A stretch of DNA of 64,000 bases, from positions 17,677,512 through 17,741,511 of the forward strand of contig NC_089319.1 in the NCBI RefSeq assembly GCF_036669915.1, given 5' to 3'. Both the position numbers and the translations under genes were made by a program. Numbering within the stretch: position 1 is the first letter of the stretch; each line of letters opens with the position of its first letter. A model generated the notes under the pieces. The model did no database searches. It was not told the DNA's origin and saw only the letters and a list, made by a program, of their open reading frames with translations. Below are positions 20,408 through 33,597 of the stretch, one piece after another. This DNA comes from Pocillopora verrucosa. Its lineage: Eukaryota; Cnidaria; Anthozoa; Scleractinia; Pocilloporidae.

Positions 20408-20600
20408 AAGGAAAAAAGGATGCGATCTAGGTTGTAAAAATTGTTGTGCTGAAGTTTAATGCTAGTGTTTTTAATTCGTCTATGAGTTTCAGGCAGGTAT
20501 GTCAGGGTCAAAAGACTAACATCGGGGAAAGAAAAAAGATGCGATCCAAGTTGCAGAATTTCTGTACAAGTTTAATGTTCGTGTTTTCTACTCGTGTGGT
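20408..20600. repeat. Local direct duplication of about 120 bp spacing
   Basis: GATGCGATCTAGGTTG, then AAGTTTAATGCTAGTGTTTT (from about 20418), recurs as GATGCGATCCAAGTTG, then AAGTTTAATGTTCGTGTTTT (from about 20538). The segment between them (TTTCAGGCAGGTATGTCAGG) also resembles 19817-19850. Confidence 0.6.
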
Positions 20601-21369
20601 CCGCTTTGGTGATGTTTTGGCTGCCCCGGATGAAACGCGTTTGTTTTCAAAAGTGTTTTCCAAAACCACATGAAAACAAACGTGTATTTTGCAATTAGTA
20701 TTAGCACTTGTTATTGCTTGGCAACATACTTTTAGTTGTTATTTTATTGGAATGCTTTTACGTGGTCATTAACAAACTGAGCCGAACCAGCTTTATGGCG
20801 GATAAAATTTAGTAAGTACATAACACAAATCTAAGATCGCTGATAGCTTTCCAAGATGAAACGGAAACTTTTTTCTGTACTTCTGTTTGATGAATGCCAT
20901 GTATGTCGTGCCATCGATCATTTGCATCAAGACAGGGATTATGTGTATTGACACAGGAATGAATTTATTTTAATGCAAGAAAAAGAGAAAATTTGGTTTG
21001 TATTGAACATATCAAAACCGAAGCAGAAAAAGCGATCGGAGAAAAAGTACGATAACATACCGTATGTAAGGCTTAGGTGAAAATGATAAACACCTCAGTA
21101 TAAAGAAGTCACCACTAATAACATTAATCGCTGTGGCGACATTTTACACCTCTCAGCTTTAATTTCTTGGACTAAATATACCGAACAATTTACATTTTGT
21201 AATTGCGGTATTACAATTTTGAGACAAAGATATATTTACCGTGAGTCAGCTCATTGTATATTTTACAAAATTGACTTTAAATTCAATTGCACTTTGAATG
21301 TTACGCGTTATTTTCCGCGACGGATTTAGATATTTCATATTTAATCTTTTCTTCAACTAGGATTTAAGG

Positions 21370-24351
21370 ATGAAGCCACGAAAAGACGTCAAGCCTCTTT
21401 TGGTGGTTTCATTTGTGGCTGCTGTTTTGATGCTTGTGGAGTACGAGTACTGGAGTGAAACAGATTATCTCTCATCAGCCATCGCCGCGTTGAGACAGAA
21501 TGTTCGTCTGACCTTTGAATCAAACACTACGCTAAAAACAGAAAGGGTCCATTTTGAAGGCGAATCAAGATCCGAGGAGAAATGCGCGATACCATTAGCT
21601 TTCAACGCAGATCTTCATGAGCGGAGTAAGACAAAATGGCCCTGTAAGTTGCCAATTTTGGACCCTTTTCATCCGCAAGTGATGAAAGCGATTACACCAG
21701 TGGCGTCACTAAACTGCAAGGGGAGGCTTTTTACGGAGTTCCAAAACGGAAAATTTCGACTCCTAGATGACGTTAGAAAAGGTTGGTAATTAAGCTATTC
21801 CAGACTCGCCATTGTATCGAATTACATGAAGACTTCGGCCCCATTTCCAAGATTATCTGAATACAAAGAGCAGTACCTTGTTGTTTGGGTGTATGTGGGT
21901 GTGTGTCTGTATGTTCATATGCCGTTTCCTAAAGGGGTCAGAAGATTAATCTGAAAGCCCCGAATCACACATTTGCACCTAACATCATATTTTGGTATGG
22001 ATTTTCAGTTGAAAATGGTTTTTACTTGTATCATTACTATTACTTTTTACTTGTATCATTACGATTAGTTTCATTTTTGACACAGATTGAAATAAAGTTA
22101 CTTACTTATCTTTTGCACACAACATGGAGTGCTTAAATATTTGCTCGTGAAGCACAATTTCACGTGCTTACGAAAAGGTTTGATCTAGAGCAGGCAAAGT
22201 TTTTTACATACAATGTTGGGAGAGATGGCTTAAGTAGTCAAACATGCTCTTCCAACACGTTAGGCCCAAAAGTTTTACTGTTTAATCAGCGCTTACATAA
22301 CAAGAGAATCAAGCTGTAATAAAAGAGAAGCTGCAAAATAAAGCAGTAAACGAATGGTAAGGCACCTCTGTAAGAAAGTTCATAACGATGCCCTGTTAGA
22401 GAAAGTTCACCATCTAAATATTTTTTAGTGTAGGTAACAAAAAATGTACTGTTTCCCTGGCTGACATTCCTTTGGTTTAACATTTTAGAGTGGCAAGTGG
22501 TAAGCCAAATGAAATGTCTTATGTGTAACTCAACTTTACATTTCTCGAGCTGTAGCTAAAATGCTCTTTCTTTGCTTCTGTAGAGCATGAAATCGTTGAA
22601 GTCTTCGCCGAACCGATCTACCGTAAAACTGATTATGATGTAAAGTTGGGACAAAGGATCTTTGTTAACTTAACGAATAGGGAGGCAAGAGTAAATAGCG
22701 ATTTTCTCAAAGTAACCGTTCGATTTAAGAACGGCAAAATCCAATCCGATTTCCACGCCGCGATTTCAGAGATCGACGACGTTGCAAAAGAGAAAGAAAC
22801 GCACAGTGCACCCTTGAACATAATGATTTTAACTTTCGATGGAACGTCTACCGCCCACTTCAAAAGATTGTTGCCAAAGACGTATGCCTACCTTAGAGAT
22901 GGGCTGGATTCCATATTTTTCAAGGGTTATTCTATTGTTGGAGAATCAACAACTCCGGCGATGACTGCTTTCTTAACTGGCAAGTCGGTGTCGGAGAATT
23001 GTGAATTCAAGGAAGCGAGACGAGGATATAAAAATTCGAGTTACGTGGACAAGTGGCCATTTATATTCAAGGAATTAAAGCGTCTTGGAATTGCTACAAT
23101 GTGGAGTGAAGATCAACCTGGTATAGGTGAGTACTTTAGAGTAATTTTCAGTTGTTTGTCGAAAGTAATCCGTGATTGCATGGGTTTTGGCTATTGGCTA
23201 TGGCTATTGAAGCAGAAGTTTGCAGTGTGGCCGCCCCTGAGAGAATAACAACAAGAGTAGACAAGCTTTTTGGCTTTTTGTAACTGCTTTTTCATTTAAT
23301 TTCTCCTTTAGGAGCATTTCATCTCACACTAAAGGGATTCAAAGATCAGCCAACTGATCATTATGGAAGACCTTTGTGGTATGCAGGAGATAAGGGCCTT
23401 TGTTTCAGCTCTCAGCCACAGTTTGAATTACAACTCAAATATCTTAAAAGCTTTATGAAATCCTACCCGGGAAAAAGGAAATTTGGTTTCACATTTCTAT
23501 CAAACTTGTGCCATCGACAACCTGGCCTAGCCCACGCAGCTGACGATGGATTACTGTCTTTTTTCGTTTCACTTAAAGATAAAAATTTGTTGAACGACAC
23601 CATGTTCATCACAATGGCTGATCATGGTGCAAGATTTGGCGTCGTGCGTGAAAGCCCTCAAGGAAAGTTGGAGCACAGACTTCCACTTCTTTCTTTGACT
23701 CTTCCGCCTTGGTTTAAACGGAGTTATCCGGCGCAAATGACAGCATTGGTTAGGAATACCCGGATAATTTCCTCACCCTTCGATCTTCACAAAACGATGA
23801 AGCATCTGTTGATGTTTCCAGAGAAAACTTTGGTTCAAACGGATACGATCGGTAGCAGTCTTTTTGAACCACTTTCAGAAGACAGGAAATGCATTGATGC
23901 AGGTATTCCGGAAAATTACTGCCCGTGTTTAAGATGGCAACCAATTAGCATTGCTCATCCGCACGTGCTTCGAGCTGTTAAGGCGGCAGTGAGCCACGTC
24001 AACGAGTTGTTGATGTCTCACCCAACGACAGCCAAATTATGCCATCGACTAGAGATGAAGACAGTGTTAGAAGCTTATCAAAAAATTCCAAGTCTTGAAA
24101 TGCATCTGAATTTAGACCAAGAAAATACAACATGTAGTTATCAAATTCAGTTTCAGGCTACACCTGGTGATGGTGTATTTGAAGTTATATTCAGATTGGA
24201 CTCATCGGGGAATTTCAGAGTCTATGGAGATATTGATCGTGTTAACAAGTACGGTGATCAACCTAAGTGTATTGTTGCACATGCGCCGTCAATGCGACCG
24301 TACTGCATTTGTTTGTCACAAAATACGCCTGACACCAACAGACGGGTATAG
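21370..24351 (+). CDS. DUF229 family protein, copy 1 (alkaline-phosphatase/sulfatase fold)
   Basis: Three coding exons: 21370-21781, 22584-23126 and 23312-24351, giving 664 residues. An acceptor at 21360 shows at least one upstream exon, probably 5' UTR. Residues about 9-24 (PLLVVSFVAAVLMLVE) form one hydrophobic segment after a KPRKDVK basic stretch, as in a type II membrane or uncleaved signal-anchor protein. The stem holds the family opening LPILDPFHPQVMK. The core shows LNIMILTFDGTSTAHF (metal ligand D and candidate nucleophile S), GYSIVGESTTPAMTAFLTG, ATMWSEDQPGIG, CHRQPGLAHAADD, and ITMADHGARFGVVRESPQGK. These motifs identify DUF229 (Pfam PF02995). Substrate and reaction are unknown; hydrolysis of a sulfate or phosphate ester is inferred from the fold. 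Compared with nematode members, the usual SR before the core helix is ST. First of three tandem paralogues with identical intron phases (1 and 1). Confidence 0.9.
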
Positions 24352-25468
24352 CACTGTCTACCATTTCCCCCGCCCTCCCCTCTCCCCCCTTAAGCTCTCT
24401 ACCCCTCTCACTTCGTCCATTGCTCAACTGTGATAAACTGAGTACAAACAATTTTAAAAAGTTGTATCCAATCTTGTGTAATATTTACAGCAGATTACCA
24501 TCTGTAGAGAACAGGTCCTCTTCAAGTCCTTCTTTCAGGTGTCTTTGGAACGTAGTTTCGTGTGGGTACAGAAGTATATTTATTTACGGATCTTCTCGCT
24601 GAAGGACAGAACTCATTTCTTACGGTAAGTGAATCGTGATCTACAAAAGGGGTTTGCACATCCGCCTGATTAAGCACCCCGTCTGAGTTGCTAACAAATG
24701 AATTAACTTAGGCATGATCCCTTTCGAGTTGATCTGATGATAAAATAATTTTTGAAAGGGAAGTTTTTGCCTTCAGACAGAGTAAAAACACTTCTTGTCT
24801 CGTCCCCACATGATATTATCCCAATCCAGGCCTGCTCGGCAGCTTATAAGCAACTTTTGGCGTTTGGAGTAACTTTTCGAGATTCTAGCAACCTCGAGCA
24901 ATTTTTGAAGACCTGTGGAAAGCAACTTTTGAAATTTAGGTAGCAAATTTTTGGAGTTTGTTCGATTTCTTAGCCCGTTTTTTGTATTCCGCTTTAGAAA
25001 CTTTCCATCGTTTTACGAGCACAGTCTCAAGAACGGGCTATTCCAGTCTCTTTTCGCCCAGAACTCTTCCTGGAAGATGTCAAAAGAAAGCAAGTTCCGA
25101 GCGGCAGACATAGAGCATCGTGATCTCTTTTCATAACCGTTCACAGGCAGACAAAATGTAGCCTCCCTCTCTTGCCAATTCTCGTTTCCATATCCAGTCC
25201 TACCGTGTAGTTGTAACGGAAATGTAGACTTGGTCGAGGAAGGTTTTTGGCATCAGGTGAAGCGTGAATTTTTCAGAAAGAAGAGCGTGATTCATGAATT
25301 TGTGAACCAGCGTGAGACGTGATTTGCCCCCTGAAATATACGAGACTCATAAAAACCTCAAGATTTCCCTGAAGTCCTGTACACAAGAAGAGCGATTTGA
25401 AGTTTTCTCTTTACAATGTGACGCCTGAGTTTCTCTCCAATTCATAGGTGAAAATAAACAGGATCAGG

Positions 25469-25499
25469 ACCCCCCCCCCCCCTCCCCCCCCCCCCCCCA
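25469..25499. repeat. Poly-C tract
   Basis: About 30 bases, almost all C (interrupted by a single T block), within otherwise AT-rich DNA. Confidence 0.9.
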
Positions 25500-26009
25500 C
25501 GCCTTTGCTAATTTCTCTTTACATTTTGTATGGTACTGACGAGAATAATTTATTTTGAAAATCAGCACCATTTCCTTTGTTCTCATTCCCTTTACATTTG
25601 ATTAAAGGCAGATAACGTAAAAAGAAATTAGAAGTCACACGCTTTTCGGGGTTTATGTTCAATGCACGATCTCAACGATTGTGCCTCCTCTCAAATCAAT
25701 TTTTCCCATGTCCGTTGCTCATGTTTGCCGGCCACGTTGTTTGACCCCTGGCGATCCCTGAAACCTTTACACAAACACGAGGATCCGATTACTGGCAACT
25801 CAATCCTTTATTCAAAGACCTTGCATTGATCAATCCTTGTCTTTGCCAACGTAAGCCACGTCAGAGTGTAAATTTTAGATTTGTCCATCGTCTTAACGTT
25901 GTGTTTGTCGCTGAGGACGAGAAATGAGAAAAGATAGAGCGAATCCAAAGTAACCTTTCGTTACGCTTAACACGGCAGTGAATGAAATATTCACTCTTCT
26001 TGCTTAGTT

Positions 26010-26198
26010 TAACTCTTTAACCCTTTGAAGTGACTAACAACTAATTTCTCCTTACAACGAACGATTAAGGTCATGAGAATAAAGGAGATGATCACCAACT
26101 AAAGAAACTCTTGATTGTTGAATAAATTCTCCTTGTCAGCACCTTAGGAAATGTTTAGAGAGCAATGCGGAGAATATGCATATTGATGTTGGGGAGTC
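26010..26198. repeat. Dispersed repeat family A, copy 3
   Basis: Begins TTTAACCCTTTGAAGTGAC and contains CTAATTTCTCCTTACAAC, GAGATGATCACCAACTAAAG and GGAGAATATGCATATTGATG. This is the most complete copy of family A in the window. Confidence 0.75.
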
Positions 26199-26911
26199 GA
26201 TTAGTCTTAGTGTCCCATTCACACCAGCAAAAATATAACCCAGGTGGAGCTGAATAAAATTCAGCAATAAAAAAACTGACAACTAAATTTCACACATAGT
26301 TCAAGTAATCACTAAATTTAAAAATTTGAAGTCGGCAAACATCAGGTTAAATAACTTCAATGAAGGAAAATTAATTTGCAACCGTGATCGACATTTTGTT
26401 TTAGCTTTGTAATAAGAGGGGATTTGGATTTGTTTTTTAAAAACTTTTTTAGGATTATCAAGTCTGTCAGTGCACGTTTTATTTCATGCTGCTCAAGAAT
26501 TCTTTAGTCGTGTTAATTTTTTTTTCTTATTCAAATAATTCGGCTAATCAATCCCTTTTTTTTAATTATTCTTGTTTGCATTTTATAATCATTTTCCTCG
26601 CCGCTGTATTTCTAGGAAAGTCAACGTCACGTTCTAAACAAGCTCGTGTCGGATTTATTTCCTATTGTGACGTATACTGTGTCTTCTACACCAAGAAAGA
26701 GCATATATTCTTGACATGCCTTAAGAATAGATTCTTGTTAAAGAAAAAGAAGATTGCAGTGTAAGATCGTCTTACAGGTCAACAATCAAACAAACAGCGA
26801 ATTTATTTGCTATGTGTGAAAGTGTGACCTAGCGTCTGAATATCGCATGACATCTCCAAATACAGCTGAAAACAATAAGCATCTCACACGAGGGCTGAAT
26901 TATCTGAAGCC

Positions 26912-29900
26912 ATGAAGGTGAGTCCACGTCTCAAAACACTCATATTTGTATTTCTAAAGGAAGTGTCCTCAATATCGATCCATTGTATCCACTAAATTTT
27001 GTAAATAGATCGAGCATACCGGTAAAATTTTGTTTCGTGTCGTATTCCCTGCGTTCGGGAATGTGTTCCTAAGTAGTAGTCATTCGTCTGAAAAACTATT
27101 TCTTGTCGTTGAAGGCGAATGAGGTACGTGTGTCGTGGTTTTGCTTCGTTTCGAAATGATTACCGAGTGTAATTTAATTTACTTTTCATAACTCCTGATG
27201 AAACAGAAGCGAAATACCTATTTCTTGTTATGGGTTAAATCGGCGAGGGGTGTTTGAGCGAACCCGGATAACAACAACAATGGAGGAATACCAACAAACG
27301 GAAGTGATACGAAGAAATAGTATTGATGAATTTGTTAAATTTGAACCGCAGGAAGGGGAAGAAAAACCAATAGTTAACATGATTTTAAACTAGAAAATTT
27401 CCCCGTTTATTCGATGTGGCTTTGATGTCGCATGTGTATTGAATTTTTATATTTAGATAAGTGTTCGCCAAATTGTCTAGTGTTTGTTCATTTGTGTCTT
27501 ATTGCCTTCCTCATCTCTCTCGGTCAGAGTCCAGAAATTACTAAAACAGATGTATGCAATTGAAAATAACAGTTTATTCCGGAATGGAACCCTGCATAAA
27601 TTGTACCCTTTCGTGCACGGGAAGTAGATTACGAAATGAAACGTTACACGAAATTGTGACATGTATTCAAATGACACCTTTTAGACCAAGTGGCATTAAG
27701 ACGATCGAATTACTCCAGATAACCATCTGACGCTTGAAATTATTTTGTCTTTCTTCCTTTTCTTTTTTCTTTGGGGATTCGCGTTCTGATGGAAAGCTAC
27801 TTTGTCATTCAGAAAAACAGGATTTGTTTCCACAAGATTTGTCCTAGACTAGTATCAGTTTCGTACCTGTCGAAAAAAAAATATAAATACGGGTCACCTA
27901 AGAGTGTGGCCAGAGGTAGTCAATGAAAACAAAAGAAATTTAAATAAACTTAGTTTATTTATATTCGGGGCCTTAAAGAATGAGAAAAGGATATATTTAA
28001 AAGGCTCAAACCCACGACGGCGAAGGCAACGAGGATGTGGCAAAACAAAGGAAACGAAAGAGCAATAGCTCGGCTCAAGCATTTTGATACTTAAGTTTTC
28101 TCGAAACGGAAACCACTACTTTCCTTTTGTTGCGTCATGTGCTATAAGCAAAGCTTTTGGCAACAGTAATTCATATTATTTTTGTTCTCCAGGCTGTCAT
28201 TTTAAGATGCTTAGCTACTTCAAACACATTTTAAACTTCCCCTGTGTTCTACTACCGTCAGTATATTATAAACAGTTTAAATCTCTTGCTTAAGGCCATA
28301 GGAATAACACTCCGTCCAAAAGTCTTTCTCTTAAAATTTTGATATCTTGACCAAATTAATATTTCAGCTAAAACAAAATTTTAAAAATTTGTGTAGAGAA
28401 AAGAAGAACTTTGAAAATAGATCTCAGTTGAAAATAGATAATTCAGCTGTGTTAAACCTTGGGTTTGACTAGGAATCGATTTAAAGGGGAAAATCTCTCG
28501 AAAGTGAACGTCGAGACACTGCCATGAGATTCACTTGTACCATAAATTATTTACACCGACAAGATTTCACTGCTAAGTGCACTTTTCAAGTAGAATTTAT
28601 TTGCTATATGCATTTGCTGTGAAAACTCGTCAATCAAACTTTTAAATAAAACATTTTACTCTGAAGTCCAGAAAGCTTTTTTCTAACATGTGTCTGTCAC
28701 AAGTCAATAACCCTACAAGTTGTTCCTTGGACTTGAAAAAGAACATTTGTCATACTTTCTCTGTCATGGTTGAAAACTGACGCATATAGTGAAAAGTCTC
28801 CCAAGTTAAAATGTTTCGCGAATTTTTCGATCACTGTATAGTATGGACTTATTTACTGAGTTGGGGAGGTTTGTGCGTCATGACCGAGAGCCAAATATTT
28901 TCCCGTCCGGTTCGACTTTACTCAGTCAACAAGAATTTTATCATATATTGGTCGTCATATGTCCTTAGCTCGCGAGGCAGTAGGAGAGCTTTGTACGGCC
29001 CTATTCATGCGTTACGGGTCATACGAGCATTTTTGTCTAATGTTTTTCGATAAAAGCGCGCGCGCGGGCCGTGCGGTCTTGAGTTAGTATCTACAGTAAT
29101 CGAATGTGAGACCTGATTGAAGTATTTCTATTGCAGTTATGTTTCAGGCTGAAACGCAGAAAATGGCTCAAACTCCTCTTCGTTCTCATCTGTCTTCTCG
29201 TTATAACAGCACTCCTGGAGCAGATGTACCTCGTCAGAATGAAACCTTACTTAAATGTCTACATGGCGAATGTCGGTCGTTCAATCGGTCGTCCCCTTTC
29301 TACCGACTGGGACATGAAGCAATCCCGATCGAAATGCGCAATAACGCATAGTACTGACAACCATTCTGAGTTGGATGATGGGAAGAAATGCCAACTGCCC
29401 AATCTGGATCCTTTCCGTTCATATGTGGTGAAAGCTATCAACCCTGTAGAGTCGATAGACTGCGAAGGAAGATTGTACACTGAATATGAAAACAGCGTCT
29501 TTAAACTCCTGGACGATGTCGATGAAAGTTAGTCTGTGGCCGATTTGTTTGTTTTGTTCAGTTTTTCTCGTTTTCTTTCCAGTAATTATTAAGCACCAAG
29601 AGGGGGGTGGGAGGATTTCAGGGGGGTTCAGTTGGCATTAGAAGAGTATAAAAGGGAGACATAGAAAAATTGACTACCAAGGAGGGGGGATCACTAGATA
29701 CTAAAGAGCCTTGGTGGGAGGAGGAATGGGGGTGGAGGGGCAGAGTCCTCCGACCGCCCGGGCGGTAAATAGAGATTATTAGATCTGATTTACAAGTCAC
29801 GAACTGACCTTATTTACTAGACATTTGAAGTCTGGCTTGCAGCTCGTCAACGTCTGTCACAAGTTTTTCCTAAAAGGAGAGGGTGCATTGTTTAGCAGGG

Positions 29901-32900
29901 CTGATTCGTAAATTAGTTAGCCAACTCGAAGGGTGTAAACTGGATTGGAGCAAACCTCTCTCTACATTTGATCATTATCGATTCTTGCAAGCTCAATGAC
30001 TCCCATAGTATTCACGTCCAGCTAATAACAACGAAATTTGGCATGTTGTTAAATTCAAAGCTCAAAAACATGTTGAGGTGGCGTAGTTGTGGTTACACAC
30101 TCAGTTTCCAAATCAAGCTTGTAAAGGACGTTCTTCTATCATGATTTGCCACCCGAGCATAATCACTGCATATGACTCTGGGATGTTTGCTTGCCGGACT
30201 CATCGTTCTGGATATGTAGCATCTTATTTCCTTACGTTTCCTTGATGTATATATTGAAATCCTAAATTAGCATACTATTATAAAAACGGTTTTACGAGTA
30301 GAATCAAACATATCTGTAATTTTTAACCAACGAGAAGGGCGTGGGAATCAGCGAGCAACTTTTCTGAATGGGTACAGTTTTCAGCCTGCTCACCAGGCCT
30401 ATGTGAACTGACTCAGTTTCTCTTTTTTGTAGAGCATCAAATTAAAGAGGTTTTTGCAGTGCCAATAGTGCGTGTTTCAGATCAATATTCAGCCTACGGA
30501 GAGAAGACCTTCCTTAGCCTGAATAACAGAAGTGCCATTATGGTAGACGACTTTCTCAGAGTGACCATTCGCTTTAGAGACGGATCAGAGCAAACAGATT
30601 TTCACGCCTCGATTTCAGAGATTCCCGAAGTCTCAGAACAGAAGGAAACTCACAGCTCTCCCCTTAACATAATGATTCTGGCATTCGATGGAACATCTGC
30701 TGCCCACTTTGAGAGGATGCTACCCAAAACATATACTTACTTGAAAGACAATCTAGAATCCATCATGGTGAAAGGTTACTCAGTAGTAGGAGAATCTACG
30801 ACGCCCCAACTGACGGCTCTTTTGACCGGGAGGTCATTAGAGGAGAACTGCGATTTTAGTGAAGCAAGGAAAGAATACGCATCCTCTACATTTGTAGACG
30901 TATGGCCCTTCATATATAAAGATCTGAAACGTCTTGGAATAGTCACGATGTGGAGTGAAGATGATTATCACATAGGTAAGGCTTCCCTTAATTCCGTGGC
31001 TATCGCGGGTAAAAAAAAGCTGGCAGGTAAAGTTTTCGGTGACAAAGTTTTTAATGTTTTTTTTTACATGACTATTGGTGAAATTCCAGAATTTCTCTTG
31101 TTTCAAGAACATGATGTCTTCGATATGCTCCTCGCAGTGAACGTACCATTTTCATCCTTGCAATTGATTATAAGAATGTCGTCATGCATGGTATCCGGGG
31201 GGTTCTTTAGGAAGGTGGTTTTAGTTTTCACGAAGGGAAAGAAAAGGGTAGGATATCTCTTAACGCGTCTGAAACGCTCAGCCGTAAGTCTAATTTACAG
31301 GTTTTCCACAAAGGAAAAAAAATATAATTTACCAGCATTGTCAAAATTGAATTAACCTTATTTTCTCAAAAGAGCGATGTTTTGACGGCGTAGCTTTTCT
31401 GCCTGCTGCTTTTATGTGAATGTGGTCTTTTCATTTATTGTCTAAAAATGTGTCCTAAAATTGCACTTTATACGAGACTTTGGATTAATATCTTTATGAT
31501 AAACAGCATATCTTGTTGATAATATCTCTCGCTCAAAGACCAACTCAATGGGCTGGTCATTTACACGGGGTCTAACCGGCCAAGAGGCTTAGGCTCTCTT
31601 TACAAGAGGGTTAATTTAATTAAATAAATTTCCTTCCACTGTTAGCTTGCAGTCCCCTTGACACATTCACAGAAATAAATATTCAGTTAAAAGATTCAAC
31701 TAAAGTGAGGAGTTACGACGCGGTTTTGTTAAAAAATGGCTGACCCTTGTTTAAATAATCGGCCCAGTAAGTTTCCCCGGCCGGCAATGTAAAAGCTTCT
31801 ATATTAATTATGATGAGACTCTCCGAAGAATAGGGCATGGACCTATACTTTGGATTCAGTCTCTTAGGTTTATCATCTCTTTATGGAAGCCATGTAATCG
31901 AGACAGCGCCAGCGCTTAACTCTTTGACTCCCAATATCTCAATAAAAATTATCCTTACTGTCTACCATATACATTACCCAAGAGTTTTGTCCCTGAGAAT
32001 TTGGTTTTTGATCAAATGGTTATCCTCTATTAATCTTTTTTGCTAATCTCATTACTTAGTTTCGTGATATTGTATTGATATCGTAAGGATATATTTATAA
32101 TTTCGTCATCCCTGAGAGTATAAAAAGTTAACATGAAATAGCAGATGTTGTTTTATTTTTTGTCCTAAAGGTACATTCACTCTTAGACTAAACGGATTCA
32201 ATGATCAGCCCACGGACCATTATGGAAGAACTTTATGGTTAACCACGCCAGGCGAGCTCTGCTTTAATTCTCAGCAGCAGTACAAGGTACAGCTGAAATA
32301 CCTCAAAAGCTACATGAAATCATACCCCGGGAAGCGAAAATTTGGTTTCACTTTTTTTTCCGACTTGTGTCATCGTGAACCTGGTCTTGTCCATGCTGCT
32401 GATAGCGGAATAACAGCCTTTTTCGAGTCTCTTCAACGAGAGAATCTTTTGAATGATACCCTGTTCATTACAATGTCCGACCACGGCGCAAGATTCGAGG
32501 AGGTGAGACAAAGTCCTCAGGGGAAATTGGAGCAGCGACTTCCATTTCTTTCTTTAACGTTTCCTTCGTGGTTTAAACGCAGCTATCCCGATCAAATTGC
32601 AGCTCTGGTTAAAAATACTCACATCATTTCGTCACCGTTCGATCTTCATAAAACGATAAAACATCTATTAGCGTTTCCGAAAAAGCATTTTATCGAGACG
32701 AATACGACAGGTAAAAGCTTTTTCGAGCCATATTCTATCAGCAGAACTTGTAGCGATACGGGCATTCCGGAATATTACTGCCCGTGTTTAAAGTGGCACC
32801 CCATTAGTATAAGTCATCCGCATGCAACGGAAGCTGTCAGAGTTGCGGTGGACCACATCAACAAGCTCTTAATGTCACACCCGATGACAGCCAAACTATG

Positions 32901-33177
32901 CCACCAACTTAAACTTAAGATGATCGCTGAAGCTTATCAGAGTCAACCAAGCAGTGAAACACATCTTACGTTAGATCTTGAACAAACCATATGCACTTAT
33001 CAAATTCAATTTCAAACAACTCCTGGCGATGGCATATTTGAAGGGCTAGTCAGGATGGACTTATCCGGGAATTTTAAAGTATATAGTAAATTGGATCGTA
33101 TTAACATGTACGGCGATCAGCCGCGGTGTATTTATGATGCTGTGCCGTCCATACGATCGTACTGTTTGTGTAAATAA
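26912..33177 (+). CDS. DUF229 family protein, copy 2, with a start-codon micro-exon
   Basis: Four coding exons: 26912-26917 (ATG AAG, donor GTGAGT), 29137-29527, 30433-30975 and 32171-33177, giving 648 residues. The second exon has a clear acceptor (TATTGCAG at 29136) but no in-frame ATG until after the membrane segment. The upstream ATG AAG joins it in phase 0 and gives MKLCFRLKRRKWLKLLFVLI, a basic start followed by one hydrophobic anchor, as in copy 1, which also starts Met-Lys. The core keeps LNIMILAFDGTSAAHF, VGESTTPQLTALLTG, CHREPGLVHAADS, ITMSDHGARFEEVRQSPQGK, and the Cys-rich end (YCPCLKWHPIS, YCLCK). The micro-exon assignment is inferred from reading frame and splice sites. Intron 3 (30976-32170) contains a family B repeat. 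Confidence 0.88.
28005..28085. repeat. Dispersed repeat family E, partial copy
   Basis: CCACGACGGCGAAGGCAACG, then ATGTGGCAAAACAAAGG and GAGCAATAGCTC. The same text occurs at 36018-36080 and, on the other strand and more diverged, around 44400-44560. Lies in the first intron of DUF229 copy 2. Confidence 0.6.
29596..29775. repeat. G-run dispersed repeat (family D), opposite orientation
   Basis: AAGAGGGGGGTGGGAGG, AGAAAAATTGACTACCAAGG and further G runs. It reads as the reverse complement of the C-run repeat type at 19130-19332. Located in a DUF229 copy 2 intron. Confidence 0.5.
31917..32128. repeat. Dispersed repeat family B, diverged copy 3
   Basis: Begins TTAACTCTTTGACTCCCAAT and retains GAGAATTTGGTTTTTGATCA and CTAATCTCATTACTTAG, ending GAGAGTATAAAAAGTTAAC. 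Located in the last intron of DUF229 copy 2. Confidence 0.55.
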
Positions 33178-33597
33178 TAGTAATAGTCTTAGACGAGGGC
33201 TATCTCCTCTGCCATAATTGAGGCAAAGAAATATAGAAGAATTTATTGCATGTTGATGACAACGGCATTAGATTCCGTAGAAACTCCGGCATTCCTTTAC
33301 TTTAAATCAACTGATCCTCCGTCTGTTTTCCCTGTAAACCATGTGATCCCCCAGAATCCAATTTGAGAGCAATACGGTTATCCTCGAACGGCCATAAAAA
33401 AACCGAGCGCTGACCGCGTAAAACGATCGCTGTAATTAAAGTTATGATACCTAGACTTGGGGCGTTAAAAAGTAGTAAAACGCATAAAGGTTGCGCCTAA
33501 ATTGATGTTTTTTAAAATACTTACTCACGTTCTTGTGAAGTAACCAGGAGGAACTGACAGAAGATTGACAGTCGTTTAACAAAACATCACCTATTCC

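Larger units (their letters stand above)
17161..21360. other. Spacer between the PDZ gene and the DUF229 cluster
   Basis: AT-rich; no recognised protein exon apart from a speculative leader exon near 18548. It holds a triplicated AT-rich repeat (18299-18430), G/C-run and CCAATC-type dispersed repeats (19130-19620), locally repeated text (19800-20600) and a tRNA-like B-box repeat (about 20155-20270). The promoter of the first DUF229 gene must lie here. Confidence 0.6.
24352..26911. other. Spacer between DUF229 copies 1 and 2
   Basis: Holds the copy 1 3' end (AATAAA at 25453-25458 is a possible but distant signal), a C-run repeat fragment at 24355-24425, a long poly-C tract interrupted by T at 25469-25499, and a family A repeat at 26010-26198. 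No exon recognised. Confidence 0.6.
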
